Shown here: piece after piece, positions 42,994 to 52,850 of the stretch | Layout: every line of letters begins with the position of its first letter | Numbering within the stretch: the first letter of the stretch is position 1 | NCBI GenBank assembly: GCA_900176545.1 | Contig: FWXP01000003.1 | Location: 62,001-126,000 of the forward strand | Direction of reading: 5' to 3' | DNA length: 64,000 bases | Source: Oscillospiraceae bacterium | Lineage (GTDB): Bacteria > Bacillota > Clostridia > Saccharofermentanales > Saccharofermentanaceae | Notes under the pieces: model-generated | Database searches by the model: none | What the model saw: the letters and a program-made list of their open reading frames with translations, nothing else | Told to the model about the DNA's origin: nothing | Program-made: the position numbers and the translations under genes

Positions 42994-44994
42994 ATGTTTA
43001 AGTTAGTATCGGAGCACAAGCCTTCGGGAGATCAGCCCAAGGCAATAGAACAGCTGGTTCAGGGCATAAGGGACAATGAACGCGCACAGACCCTTCTGGG
43101 AGTTACGGGTTCGGGCAAGACCTTTACCATGGCTAATGTCATAGCTCAGATCAGTAGGCCTACGCTCATCCTGGCGCACAATAAGACCCTTGCGGGTCAG
43201 CTCTATTCCGAATTCAAGGAACTCTTTCCGGAGAACTGCGTAGAGTACTTCGTATCCTATTACGATTACTACCAGCCTGAGGCGTATATCGCCGCTACCG
43301 ATACTTATATCGAGAAGGACAGTTCCATCAATGATGAGATCGACAGGATGCGTCACGCGGCCACGAGGAATCTCCTTACCCGTGACGACGTCATAGTCAT
43401 TTCTTCCGTATCCTGTATATACGGTATAGGCGAGAAGGAAGATTATATGTCCCTGATGGTGAGCCTTCATGTAGGTCAGGAGATATCTCCCGATGCCGTT
43501 ATGGCGGAGCTTATCAACATCCAGTATGAGCGAAATGATTTTGAGGTCAAGAGAGGTACCTTCAGATGCAGGGGTGACGTCCTCGATATCTATACTCCCG
43601 ATTCGGAGGATGTCCTTACCAGGATCAGTTTCTTCGGGGATGAGATAGAGAGCATCAGCCTGGTACATGCGATCTCAGGTAAGAAGGAATACAGCAGGAG
43701 CTTCGTGGAGATATTCCCAGCATCTCACTATGCTACGGGAAGAGCTAAGCTCGAGCGTGCCATAGTTACCATAGAAGAGGAACTTGAGGATCGTATCAAG
43801 GTGCTCCGTGATGAGGGTAAGCTTATCGAGGCATACAGGCTCGAGCAGAGGACCAGATACGATATGGAGATATTAAGGGAGACGGGATTTTGCAAGGGTA
43901 TCGAGAACTACTCGAGGCATATCTCCCAGCGTAAACCGGGTGAAGCTCCCTGTACTCTCATGGATTTCTTCCCCAAGGATTTTCTTCTCTTTATAGATGA
44001 GTCCCATGTTACTGTACCGCAGGTAGGAGCTATGTATAACGGTGACCGTGCCCGCAAGGACATGCTTGTTCAGTACGGATTCCGCCTTCCTTCCGCATAC
44101 GACAACCGTCCCCTGAAGTTCGAGGAGTTCGAACAGAGGATGGGACAGACCATCTTCGTATCGGCAACTCCCGCGGACTATGAGAAGGAACATTCTACCC
44201 GGATTGTAGAGCAGGTAATAAGACCTACGGGACTTCTTGAGCCTGAGATATCCATCCGTCCTGTCGAAGGACAGATCGAGGATATCCTCTATGAGATCAG
44301 GGAGAATAACAAGAGAGGCGAGAAGTCTCTTATAATGACGCTTACCAAGAAGATGTCTGAGGATCTTACCGATTTCCTTTCCAAGGAGAATATCAGGGTC
44401 ACGTATCTTCATTCGGATATAGAGACCGTGGAGAGGATGGAGATCTTAAATTCCCTCCGTACCGATCAGATAGATGTCATAGTAGGTATCAATCTCCTTC
44501 GTGAAGGTATCGACCTCCCGGAAGTATCGCTGCTCATGATCCTTGATGCGGATAAGGAAGGATTCCTTCGTTCGGAAAGATCCCTTATCCAGATAATCGG
44601 ACGATGCGCGCGTAACAGTAACGGCCGCGTTATCCTCTATGCGGATTCTGTTACTGATTCCATGATGAATGCGGTATCCGAGACTAACAGGAGAAGAGCT
44701 ATACAGCAGGCATATAACGAGGAACACGGTATCGTTCCCAAGACTATAATCAAGCAGGTCAAGAATGTCTTCGAGACATTGTCTGATTCTGCCAAGTCCG
44801 AGAAGATCAAGAAGCTCGATGCCAGAAAGCTCATCGATAAGGGTGATGCAGGCAATATGAGCGATGAGGATAAGACGAAGCTCATCGCAAGACTTACCAA
44901 GGAGATGAAGGCGGCAGCCAAGGATCTCGACTTCGAGAAGGCCGCAGAGCTTCGAGATGTTATCATCTCCCTCAAGGGCAACGGCGGTAAGTGA
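42994..44994 (+). CDS. uvrB: Excinuclease ABC subunit B
   Basis: UvrB, the damage-verifying helicase-like subunit of nucleotide excision repair, 666 residues (normal length). Motifs: Walker A '[13 protein letters not shown]', beta-hairpin region '[11 protein letters not shown]', 'DESHVTVPQ', helicase motif VI 'QIIGRCARN' and the C-terminal UVR motif '[18 protein letters not shown]'. The next gene, dnaE, starts 1 bp after its stop, so they are co-transcribed. Confidence 0.97.
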   Translation: MFKLVSEHKPSGDQPKAIEQLVQGIRDNERAQTLLGVTGSGKTFTMANVIAQISRPTLILAHNKTLAGQLYSEFKELFPENCVEYFVSYYDYYQPEAYIAATDTYIEKDSSINDEIDRMRHAATRNLLTRDDVIVISSVSCIYGIGEKEDYMSLMVSLHVGQEISPDAVMAELINIQYERNDFEVKRGTFRCRGDVLDIYTPDSEDVLTRISFFGDEIESISLVHAISGKKEYSRSFVEIFPASHYATGRAKLERAIVTIEEELEDRIKVLRDEGKLIEAYRLEQRTRYDMEILRETGFCKGIENYSRHISQRKPGEAPCTLMDFFPKDFLLFIDESHVTVPQVGAMYNGDRARKDMLVQYGFRLPSAYDNRPLKFEEFEQRMGQTIFVSATPADYEKEHSTRIVEQVIRPTGLLEPEISIRPVEGQIEDILYEIRENNKRGEKSLIMTLTKKMSEDLTDFLSKENIRVTYLHSDIETVERMEILNSLRTDQIDVIVGINLLREGIDLPEVSLLMILDADKEGFLRSERSLIQIIGRCARNSNGRVILYADSVTDSMMNAVSETNRRRAIQQAYNEEHGIVPKTIIKQVKNVFETLSDSAKSEKIKKLDARKLIDKGDAGNMSDEDKTKLIARLTKEMKAAAKDLDFEKAAELRDVIISLKGNGGK

Positions 44995-44995
44995 T

Positions 44996-47900
44996 ATGGG
45001 TTTTACGCATCTTCATCTTCATACGGAATACAGTCTTCTGGACGGTGCCATAAGGATCAATGACCTGGTAGCAAGGCTCAAGGAGCTGGGTATGACTTCC
45101 TGTGCCATAACCGATCACGGTTCCATGTTCGGCTGCGTCGAATTCTATAAGGCGATGACAGCTGAAGGTATCCATCCCATTATCGGATGTGAGGTCTATG
45201 TGGCGCCGGCTTCCAGGTTCGACAAGAAAGCGACGGGTACGGTAAAGCCATATAACCACTTGATCCTGCTGGCTAAGGATAACGAAGGACTTCGTAATCT
45301 TAACAGACTCGTATCGGCAGGTTATACGGAAGGATTCTACAGACGCCCCAGGATAGACAGGGAGCTTCTTGCCATGTGGCACGAAGGCTTGATATGCCTT
45401 TCGGGATGTACTGCGGGACGTCTGGCTGAACTCATAATACAAGGCAAGGTCAAGGAAGCAGAGCAGGAGGCTTTGTGGTACGATAACCTCTTCGGTCGCG
45501 GTAATTACTATCTCGAGATCCAGAGCAATATGCTCCAGGAACAGTCTGTGGTCAATGCCGCTCTCGCAGGTATTTCCAACAGGACGGGAATACCGCTTGC
45601 AGCTACCAACGACTGTCACTATCTTCTTAAGGAAGACAGCTATGTGCAGGACGTCCTGCTGTGTTTACAGACGGGAGCCAAGCTCACCGATAAGGATCGT
45701 ATGCGCATGAAGACCGATGACTTCTACGTCAAGTCGGAAGAGGAGATGAGGAGCTTCTTCTCTAATCTCCCTGAAGCAGTCGACAACACGGAGAAGATCG
45801 CTTCAATGTGTCAGGCACAGTACGACTTTGACACCATCCATCTTCCCGAATATGAGATCCCCGAAGGATATGACGACAATAAGGCATATCTTGATCATCT
45901 GACCGAGGAGGGCCTTAAGAAGAGATTTGAGATAAAGGGCAAGGCGCAGGACGAAGAGGTCTACTACAAGCGTGCCCGCTATGAGCTCGACGTTATAAAC
46001 AGCATGGGATATACGGACTATTATCTTATCGTGTGGGACTTCATAAACTATGCCAAGACCCACGGGATCATGGTAGGACCCGGAAGAGGATCCGGTGCGG
46101 GTTCTCTTGTAGCTTATGCCATAGGTATAACAGACGTCGATCCCATAAGATACAATCTCGTATTCGAGAGATTCCTCAACAGCGAACGTGTATCCATGCC
46201 CGATTTTGACGTAGACTTCTGCTACGAGAGGAGGCAGGAGGTTATAGACTATGTTACTTCCAAATACGGCTCCGACAGGGTGGCTCAGGTTGTTACCTTC
46301 GGTACGCTGGCTGCAAGGATGTGTATAAGGGATGTAGCGAGGGTCATGGATCTTCCTTATGCCGATACGGACAGGATAGCAAAGCTCATACCCGAGAGCA
46401 TAGGAATAACCATAAAGAGTGCCCTTGAGATCAATAAGGAGCTTCGCAATGAATACGATTCCGATAATGCCATAAAGCGTGTCATCGATGTAGCCATGAA
46501 GCTGGAAGGCATGCCAAGGCATACTTCGACTCATGCCGCCGGCGTTATCATCTCTGGTAAGCCCATAACCGATATAGCACCTCTGGCTGTCAACGACAAT
46601 AATACCGTAGTCCAGTTCGCTAAGGCCGATATAGAGAGTGTAGGACTTCTGAAGTTCGACTTCTTAGGACTTCGTACGCTTACGGTCCTTCGTGATACTG
46701 CCGATATGGTAAAGGCCAGATACGGCAAGGAGATAATCTTCGATGCTCTTCCTCTGGATGACCCGAATGTCTTCAGGCTTATAGGTGAAGGAGATACTGT
46801 GGGCATCTTCCAGCTTGAGAGCAAGGGCATGACATCCTTCATGAAGGAATTAAAGCCGAATTCGATAGAGGATATCACGGCTGGTATATCTCTTTACCGT
46901 CCGGGACCTATGGATCAGATCCCTAAGTATATAAAGTGCAAGCATGATCCCGGCTCCATCACTTACGACCATCCGCTCTTAGAACCCATCCTGAACGTCA
47001 CATACGGATGTATGGTCTATCAGGAGCAGGTAATGCAGATAGTCCGTGATCTGGCAGGATTCTCCATGGGTCAGTCGGATAACATAAGAAGAGCCATGAG
47101 CAAGAAGAAAAAGTCTCTCATGGAGAAGTACAGACAGCTGTTTATCTACGGCGGTACGGACGAGAACGGCAAGACCGTCGAAGGTGCCATCGCTCACGGT
47201 GTTCCCGAACAGGTAGCGGATAAGATCTATAACGATGTGGCGGCTTTCGCAGGATACGCTTTCAATAAGTCCCACGCTGCCGCATATGCGGTAGTAGGCT
47301 ATTACACGGCCTACCTCAAGTGCTACTATCCCACCGAGTTCATGGCGGCGATGATGAATTCCTTCAGGTTCAATATCGCTGCTGCTGCATGGTATATCAA
47401 CTGCTGCGGCCCCATGGGGATAAAGATACTGCCTCCTGACGTCAATAAGAGTCAGGCTAAGTTCGTTCCCGAGGGTGACCAGGCAATAAGGATAGGATTG
47501 TCGGTACTTAAGAACGTAGGTGAAGGCTCCGTTCAGGACATGATCGATGAGAGGGAACAAAACGGTGAGTATAGGTCCTTCGAGGATTTCCTGGTAAGAT
47601 GCGCAGGTACCGATATCAAGAGAAATATGCTGGAGTCATTTGTCCTGGCTTCAGCTCTGGATTGGACGGGAATAAACAGAGCGTCCATGATAGCTACCAT
47701 AAGGACTGAGTTCGAGAAGCTCACGGGAAGCAATAACAGACAGGTAGAAGGCCAGATGAGCCTCTTTGATATAAATGATTCTTCTGCAGTATCAGGGCCT
47801 TCCATAAGGATCGCGCATTTCGATGAGTATCCCGATGCCGTGAAGCTCCAGTACGAGAAGGAGATAGTAGGTATATATCTTTCAGGACATCCCTTAAGTG

Positions 47901-48610
47901 CCCATGCCAAGTATGTGGAGAGGTTCTCTACCTTTACCATGCTGGACTTGAAGGAGTACAGGGACGGCGGCCGCATACAGTCTTTAAATGACGATAAGCC
48001 TGTGATCATGTCGGGTATCGTAATGTCCAAGAAGCTTCGTACCACTAAGAACAAGACCTCCATGTGTATACTCACGGTCGAGGATATGTACGGACAATAT
48101 GAGGCTGTGCTCTTCGGAAGGACCATGGATGAATATCTGAAGTTCGTTGAACCCAATGAAGCTTATCTTCTTATAGGCAAGAGAAGGATAAGAGGAGAGG
48201 ATTCATTCTCATTGTCCGTTGACGAGATAGTGAAGATGCCGACAGATGACGAGGCTGCTGATGCCATAGACAGGAAGCCCGGAGTCAGGAATGCCATGGC
48301 TGCTACCGACAGGCTCATCAAGAACGACCATCCCAAGCCTGAGGGCAGATCCTTCAGAAAGCCTGAGGAAGGGAAGAATCCCGAGGCTCCCATGGGCATG
48401 AGGATAAGGTTCGACGGCAAGACTACTGATCCTAAGTACGAGCGCCTCTTGAACCTCCTTTGTTATTTCCACGGAAATGTTCCCGTGGATATCGAATTCG
48501 TATCGGACGGAAGCATGCTCAGGGTGGATCCCGTGTGCTTCGTCTCATCTGATCCCGACGTAGTGCGCATCATCACTGAATTCTGCGGTGAAGGAAATGT
48601 CGTGATTTGA
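44996..48610 (+). CDS. dnaE: DNA polymerase III alpha subunit
   Basis: A 1204-residue DnaE-type replicative polymerase. N-terminal PHP domain (HLHTEYSLLDGA), polymerase active-site aspartates in 'MPDFDVDFCYERR' with 'GPGRGSGAGSLVAYA' ahead, the fingers segment 'YRPGPMDQIPKYI' and 'YQEQVMQI', and a C-terminal OB-fold region (IVMSKKLRTTKNKTSMCILT). There is no 3'-5' exonuclease insert, so it is not PolC. Start chosen at the ATG 1 bp after the uvrB stop. Confidence 0.96.
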   Translation: MGFTHLHLHTEYSLLDGAIRINDLVARLKELGMTSCAITDHGSMFGCVEFYKAMTAEGIHPIIGCEVYVAPASRFDKKATGTVKPYNHLILLAKDNEGLRNLNRLVSAGYTEGFYRRPRIDRELLAMWHEGLICLSGCTAGRLAELIIQGKVKEAEQEALWYDNLFGRGNYYLEIQSNMLQEQSVVNAALAGISNRTGIPLAATNDCHYLLKEDSYVQDVLLCLQTGAKLTDKDRMRMKTDDFYVKSEEEMRSFFSNLPEAVDNTEKIASMCQAQYDFDTIHLPEYEIPEGYDDNKAYLDHLTEEGLKKRFEIKGKAQDEEVYYKRARYELDVINSMGYTDYYLIVWDFINYAKTHGIMVGPGRGSGAGSLVAYAIGITDVDPIRYNLVFERFLNSERVSMPDFDVDFCYERRQEVIDYVTSKYGSDRVAQVVTFGTLAARMCIRDVARVMDLPYADTDRIAKLIPESIGITIKSALEINKELRNEYDSDNAIKRVIDVAMKLEGMPRHTSTHAAGVIISGKPITDIAPLAVNDNNTVVQFAKADIESVGLLKFDFLGLRTLTVLRDTADMVKARYGKEIIFDALPLDDPNVFRLIGEGDTVGIFQLESKGMTSFMKELKPNSIEDITAGISLYRPGPMDQIPKYIKCKHDPGSITYDHPLLEPILNVTYGCMVYQEQVMQIVRDLAGFSMGQSDNIRRAMSKKKKSLMEKYRQLFIYGGTDENGKTVEGAIAHGVPEQVADKIYNDVAAFAGYAFNKSHAAAYAVVGYYTAYLKCYYPTEFMAAMMNSFRFNIAAAAWYINCCGPMGIKILPPDVNKSQAKFVPEGDQAIRIGLSVLKNVGEGSVQDMIDEREQNGEYRSFEDFLVRCAGTDIKRNMLESFVLASALDWTGINRASMIATIRTEFEKLTGSNNRQVEGQMSLFDINDSSAVSGPSIRIAHFDEYPDAVKLQYEKEIVGIYLSGHPLSAHAKYVERFSTFTMLDLKEYRDGGRIQSLNDDKPVIMSGIVMSKKLRTTKNKTSMCILTVEDMYGQYEAVLFGRTMDEYLKFVEPNEAYLLIGKRRIRGEDSFSLSVDEIVKMPTDDEAADAIDRKPGVRNAMAATDRLIKNDHPKPEGRSFRKPEEGKNPEAPMGMRIRFDGKTTDPKYERLLNLLCYFHGNVPVDIEFVSDGSMLRVDPVCFVSSDPDVVRIITEFCGEGNVVI

Positions 48611-48664
48611 CTTTGAAGTGCATAATTAATATCATTAATCGAGTTATATTCACAGGTGGGGTTA

Positions 48665-50002
48665 ATGGATAAGAAGAATAAGTATCCGCTTATGTACATA
48701 TTTCTCGGCGGAATGTTATTACTGGCTGTCATAGCTTTTATCAATGCAAGTAATATGCAGGACTTCGGTGTTTCTGTTATGTACTTTAACGACCCCTTCG
48801 ATTCCTGGATGGACTTCTTTAATCCTATAAATCATGCAGGTCTTGCAGATCCTTATATAGATACGGACAGGATATATCCTCCCATCTGTTATTGCTTTTA
48901 CTGGCTTATATCCAGATTCGTCCCCAGGGGACTTTATACTTCATCTCATATCAGGAGAATGAAGTATCTTACGGGCGGAGCCATTGCATTTACCATGTAT
49001 ATGGTCGTGACTACTTATCTCTTCGTGAACATCATGGAGAAGTTCATAAGGCTCTCTGCTAAAGAGGAAAGACTCGAGGTATCAAGGAAAAGGGAAGAGC
49101 AGGAGAAGTTCATCCAGAAGATACTTATTATCTTCATCATGTTCTCTTCACCCTTTATATATCAATATGAGAGAGCGAACATCATATTTATCGCGCTGAT
49201 GCTGCTCATTACCTATCTGCTCCTTAAGGATTCGGATAATAAGATCGCCAGGGAGATATCCCTTATCTGTCTTGCTCTCTCGGCATGCATTAAGATCTAT
49301 CCTGCGGTATTCGGTCTTCTTCTCCTCAAGGAGAAAAGATGGAAGGAGTCTATAAGAGTCGTTATCTACGGACTTATATTCTTCTTTGTTCCATTCGCAT
49401 TCATGGGAGGCTTTGACAAGATATCCAAGTTCCTTGAAGCACTTCTCTTAAGTCCGGATAATTCAGATCCGCATGAGTACGGTTACGGAAATAAGCTTAA
49501 CTTTACCAATACCATAATGGCTGTTCATACCTTCTTCGTTAACAGAGGTAAGATATCCTATGCGGATGCACAGAACAAGGCTCACTATATGTCACTGGCG
49601 CTGACCTTCGGTTCTGCGATAATGGCATATTTCTCCAAGGAGAAGTGGAAGACGTATGCTCTCCTTACCGGCATCATGGTAGGATTTCCGGCATTCAGCT
49701 TTATGTACTGTTCGGTATTTATCTGTATACCTCTTGTAACTTTCATCATGCAGAAGCGTGAGAAGATAAGGAAGATGGATATCGTATATATCATCACATT
49801 CCTTATGATATTCGGCATACATATATATAAGACTCCCAAGTTGTTCTACATGAAGGATGTAAAGTGGCCCCTTTATGTGACTGACCTGATACAGGCATTA
49901 GGTGTATTCTTCCTTACGCTGTTCGTCTTTGCAGATGTCCTGGCCGTGACAGTATCTGAGATCCGCAAGAAGAAGGATTCCGATAAACTTAAGAAGTCCT
50001 GA
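48665..50002 (+). CDS. GT87-like integral membrane glycosyltransferase
   Basis: A 445-residue protein with about ten membrane helices and the GT-C pattern of family 87 (DUF2029) mannosyltransferases: an acidic first-loop region (NDPFDSWMDFF), 'YERANIIFIALMLLI', and 'SACIKIYPAVFGLLLLKEKRW'. Enzymes of this type transfer sugars from polyprenyl-phosphate donors outside the membrane. AGGTGGGG lies before the ATG at 48665; an in-frame GTG at 48656 is part of that site. Probably acts on lipid or polysaccharide glycosylation. Confidence 0.78.
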   Translation: MDKKNKYPLMYIFLGGMLLLAVIAFINASNMQDFGVSVMYFNDPFDSWMDFFNPINHAGLADPYIDTDRIYPPICYCFYWLISRFVPRGLYTSSHIRRMKYLTGGAIAFTMYMVVTTYLFVNIMEKFIRLSAKEERLEVSRKREEQEKFIQKILIIFIMFSSPFIYQYERANIIFIALMLLITYLLLKDSDNKIAREISLICLALSACIKIYPAVFGLLLLKEKRWKESIRVVIYGLIFFFVPFAFMGGFDKISKFLEALLLSPDNSDPHEYGYGNKLNFTNTIMAVHTFFVNRGKISYADAQNKAHYMSLALTFGSAIMAYFSKEKWKTYALLTGIMVGFPAFSFMYCSVFICIPLVTFIMQKREKIRKMDIVYIITFLMIFGIHIYKTPKLFYMKDVKWPLYVTDLIQALGVFFLTLFVFADVLAVTVSEIRKKKDSDKLKKS

Positions 50003-50034
50003 TCTTGATATAACAGCAACATAAGACCTTATAG

Positions 50035-50067
50035 ACGGTGCTTAACATTAAAGTGAGTGCCGTTTTT
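50035..50067 (+). terminator. Terminator after the glycosyltransferase gene
   Basis: ACGGTGCT and AGTGCCGT pair (two G-U pairs) across a 13-base loop, followed by TTTT. Confidence 0.7.
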
Positions 50068-50084
50068 GTTTGTTATAAATTTTG

Positions 50085-50163
50085 TTGAATTTAAATTCAA
50101 TAAGTGTTGACAAAGAGCGATCGTGGGATTATATTGAATATACATTCAATGAAAATTCGTTCA
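50085..50163. promoter_or_regulatory. Three TGAAT-type palindromes, probable TetR operators
   Basis: TTGAATTTAAATTCAA (50085-50100) is a perfect 16-bp palindrome; TTGAATATACATTCAA (50134-50149) keeps the same arms TTGAAT-N4-ATTCAA; TGAA-N6-TTCA (50150-50163) is a weaker third site. They lie upstream of the -35, over the -10/start and in the leader of the operon that encodes its own TetR regulator. Confidence 0.75.
50107..50135 (+). promoter_or_regulatory. Promoter of the FAD oxidoreductase-tetR-GNAT operon
   Basis: TTGACA (50107-50112), 17-bp spacer, TATATT (50130-50135). The second palindrome overlaps its -10 end, so a bound repressor would block polymerase. Confidence 0.85.
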
Positions 50164-50182
50164 AGATATGGAGGTTACGACA

Positions 50183-51679
50183 ATGAATTCAGAGAATAAG
50201 GGTAAGGTTATCGTAGTAGGCGGAGGTATCGCAGGTCTTTCAGCAGGTATCCATGCGCTTAAGGCAGGATTCGAGGCTGAGATCTATGAGAAGAATCCTA
50301 TCGCAGGAGGAGAGTGCATGGGATGGAACCGTAAGGGTTACCACATCGACAACTGCATTCACTGGCTCACAGGCACAGCTGAGCACACAAAGCTCTGGGA
50401 AGTATGGAAGACTATAGGAGCTATCGATGAGAATACAAAATATGCTGATACTGATAAGTTCTATTCCAGCAGAGTCGGAGGACAGGAACTGACACTTTGG
50501 AAAGACATTAATAAGTCTCAGGAAGAATTCCTTGCAGCCTCTCCTGAGGATGAGGAGGAGATAAGGAAGTTCTTTACTCATGTCGAGTATGCAAAGAGCT
50601 GTGTGATCCCTTCCGATAAGCCCATGGATATGATGGGAGTTAAGGACTATATCGTGATGGGTAAGGATATGGCCAATATGCCTAAGGTCATGAAGGAGTA
50701 CGGTAAGATCAACTGCGCACAGCTTGGTGCGAGATTCAAGCATCCTGTCATAAGAAAGCTCATGTGTGACTATCTTCCTGCGGACTATACTGCATATTCA
50801 CTTCTTGTATCCTATGCTACGATGGCTTCCGGCAACGGTAATATCCCTCTTGAAGGATCCCTTGCCATGACTCTTCGTATCGTTAAGAGATTCAAGGAGA
50901 TGGGCGGAGTGCTCCATACAAATACACCCGTTAAGAGGATCGTTATCGAGGGGAAGAAAGCGAAAGGCATCGAACTCATGGACGGCAGCCTCGTAGAAGG
51001 TGACGAGGTGATCTCCGCTGTAGATACCGACCTTCTCTTCGGCAAGTTCATCGACAGGAAGTATATGCCTAAGGCTCTTTCCAAGGCATACGAACAGCGA
51101 AAGGCTTATCCCGTTACCAGCGGCTTCCAGGTAGCTTATGCCATTGATGCCGACTTCTCAGTAGACGATACCCTCTTCTTCGACATGGAACCCGTTAAGG
51201 TAGGAAATAAAGAGTATAAGAGGATGTTCATCAAGAACTATGCTTACGACAAGTCTTTTGCGCCCGAGGGCAAGGCGGTACTTCAGGCTGATATCAATCA
51301 GACCGATGACGACTATGAATTCTGGAGCAGCCTTACAAAGGAAGAGTACAAAGCTAAGAAGGCTGAGATCGCAGATGAGATGACTAAGAGGATCGTAACT
51401 GAGTTCCCCGAACTTGAGGGTAAGATCGAGCTCTTGGATTGCTGGACACCTTTAACATATAATAGGTACTGTAATGCATACCACGGATCTTATATGGGAT
51501 TCGTAACTACGGTAGGCAACAAGCAGATGAGCTTCAAGGGAGTCATCAAGGGAGTAGACAATCTCTTTGTCGCCGGACAGTGGGTAATGAGCCCCGGAGG
51601 ACTTCCCATCGCACTCGTATCAGGTAAGTTTGCCGTACAGAGGATATTGAAGCGCATGAAGAGAGATGTAAATATCTGA
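50183..51679 (+). CDS. FAD-dependent oxidoreductase, phytoene desaturase/retinol saturase-like
   Basis: A 498-residue flavoprotein with the N-terminal dinucleotide-binding motif 'VIVVGGGIAGLSAGIHALKAG', the CrtI-type 'GGECMGWNRKGYHIDNCIHWL', and a C-terminal FAD motif 'FVAGQWVMSPGGLPIALVSG'. No carotenoid genes are nearby, so the substrate is probably another unsaturated lipid. GGAGG lies 10 bases before the ATG at 50183. It is the first gene of a TetR-controlled operon. Confidence 0.85.
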   Translation: MNSENKGKVIVVGGGIAGLSAGIHALKAGFEAEIYEKNPIAGGECMGWNRKGYHIDNCIHWLTGTAEHTKLWEVWKTIGAIDENTKYADTDKFYSSRVGGQELTLWKDINKSQEEFLAASPEDEEEIRKFFTHVEYAKSCVIPSDKPMDMMGVKDYIVMGKDMANMPKVMKEYGKINCAQLGARFKHPVIRKLMCDYLPADYTAYSLLVSYATMASGNGNIPLEGSLAMTLRIVKRFKEMGGVLHTNTPVKRIVIEGKKAKGIELMDGSLVEGDEVISAVDTDLLFGKFIDRKYMPKALSKAYEQRKAYPVTSGFQVAYAIDADFSVDDTLFFDMEPVKVGNKEYKRMFIKNYAYDKSFAPEGKAVLQADINQTDDDYEFWSSLTKEEYKAKKAEIADEMTKRIVTEFPELEGKIELLDCWTPLTYNRYCNAYHGSYMGFVTTVGNKQMSFKGVIKGVDNLFVAGQWVMSPGGLPIALVSGKFAVQRILKRMKRDVNI

Positions 51680-51688
51680 GGAATATAT

Positions 51689-52261
51689 ATGACACGTAAA
51701 GAACAGAAGGAAGAGAGACGCAAGGCGATATTAATGACTGCCCTGGACCTTTTTGTGGAAAAGGGATATTACGACACGAAGATCACGGATATCGCTACTG
51801 CCGTTCCCATGAGTACGGGACTTATGTTCCACTACTTCGAGTCCAAGGAAGAGCTTCTTATCGAGCTCGTGAAGATGGGAGCGGAAGGTACCAAGTCGGC
51901 TTCCGCCGGTGATATGGCAGATATCCCGGCAGATCTTTTCCTCAAGGGCTTCCTGGGACAGATGTTCTCATATGCCAAGGAGCAGCCCTGGGTATTTAAT
52001 ATGTTCGTTCTTATGGGACAGGTAAGGCGTAAGGGTATGCCTGAAGAAGCACGTAAGATAGCCATGTCCACAGGAACTGTTGAGTCTACCTCTATGCTTA
52101 TCTCCAAGGGACAGAAGGACGGTATATTCAAGGATGGAGATCCTCTTCTGCTATCCCGCTGCTTCTGGGCATCAGTTCAGGGAATAATGGAAGAGATGGC
52201 TATGGACAGGACGATGGCAGCTCCCGATCCCGAGTGGATCGTATCGATCCTCAGGAAGTGA
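51689..52261 (+). CDS. TetR-family repressor, probably autoregulating
   Basis: A 190-residue regulator with an N-terminal helix-turn-helix (ITDIATAVPMSTGLMFHYFESKEEL) and a ligand domain. It lies 9 bp after the oxidoreductase gene, within the operon whose promoter carries the TTGAAT-N4-ATTCAA palindromes, so it most likely represses its own operon. Ribosome site GAGGAA. Confidence 0.92.
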   Translation: MTRKEQKEERRKAILMTALDLFVEKGYYDTKITDIATAVPMSTGLMFHYFESKEELLIELVKMGAEGTKSASAGDMADIPADLFLKGFLGQMFSYAKEQPWVFNMFVLMGQVRRKGMPEEARKIAMSTGTVESTSMLISKGQKDGIFKDGDPLLLSRCFWASVQGIMEEMAMDRTMAAPDPEWIVSILRK

Positions 52262-52265
52262 TCCT

Positions 52266-52739
52266 ATGTACAGTGTAAGAAGAGCTGAAGATAAGGACAT
52301 AACAAGACTACTTGAACTGCTCGTTCAGGTGGATATGGTGCACCACGAAGGAAGGCCTGACCTCTTCAAGGGTCCTGCCACCAAGTATAACGAAGAAGAG
52401 CTCCAAGAGATCTTAAGGAACGATAAGACTCCGGTCTTCGTCTGCTTTGACGAAGAAGGTCATGTATGGGGCCATGCATTCTGTATCTTCAAGCAGGTAG
52501 TAGGCGACAGCGTCATGACGGATATAAAGACTCTCTATATAGATGATATCTGCGTAGATGAGAGAGTACGCGGTACGGGCGTGGGCAAGGCACTGTTCGA
52601 GTATGTTAAGTCCTATGCAAAAGAGACTGGTTCCTATAACATCACCTTGAATGTTTGGACATGTAATCCCGGCGCCATGAAGTTCTATGAGAATATGGGA
52701 CTTCTCCCTCAGAAGATCGGAATGGAACTTATCCTCTAA
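52266..52739 (+). CDS. GNAT-family N-acetyltransferase
   Basis: A 157-residue acetyltransferase: N-terminal 'SVRRAEDKDITRLLELL', acetyl-CoA-binding 'VDERVRGTGVGKALFEYVKSYA' (R-G-T-G-V-G loop) and a C-terminal 'LNVWTCNPGAMKFYENMGL'. It follows the TetR gene after 4 bp, so is probably part of the same operon. Substrate unknown. Confidence 0.9.
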   Translation: MYSVRRAEDKDITRLLELLVQVDMVHHEGRPDLFKGPATKYNEEELQEILRNDKTPVFVCFDEEGHVWGHAFCIFKQVVGDSVMTDIKTLYIDDICVDERVRGTGVGKALFEYVKSYAKETGSYNITLNVWTCNPGAMKFYENMGLLPQKIGMELIL

Positions 52740-52850
52740 AGGCAACTGAAGTTAACAAAAGTAAGTGCTTTATGTAAGCCTCGGTTGGTGGACTCATATA
52801 TTTCCCGCATCTATAATCATGTTAACAATAGTTGCAAAGGTGGGATAAAT

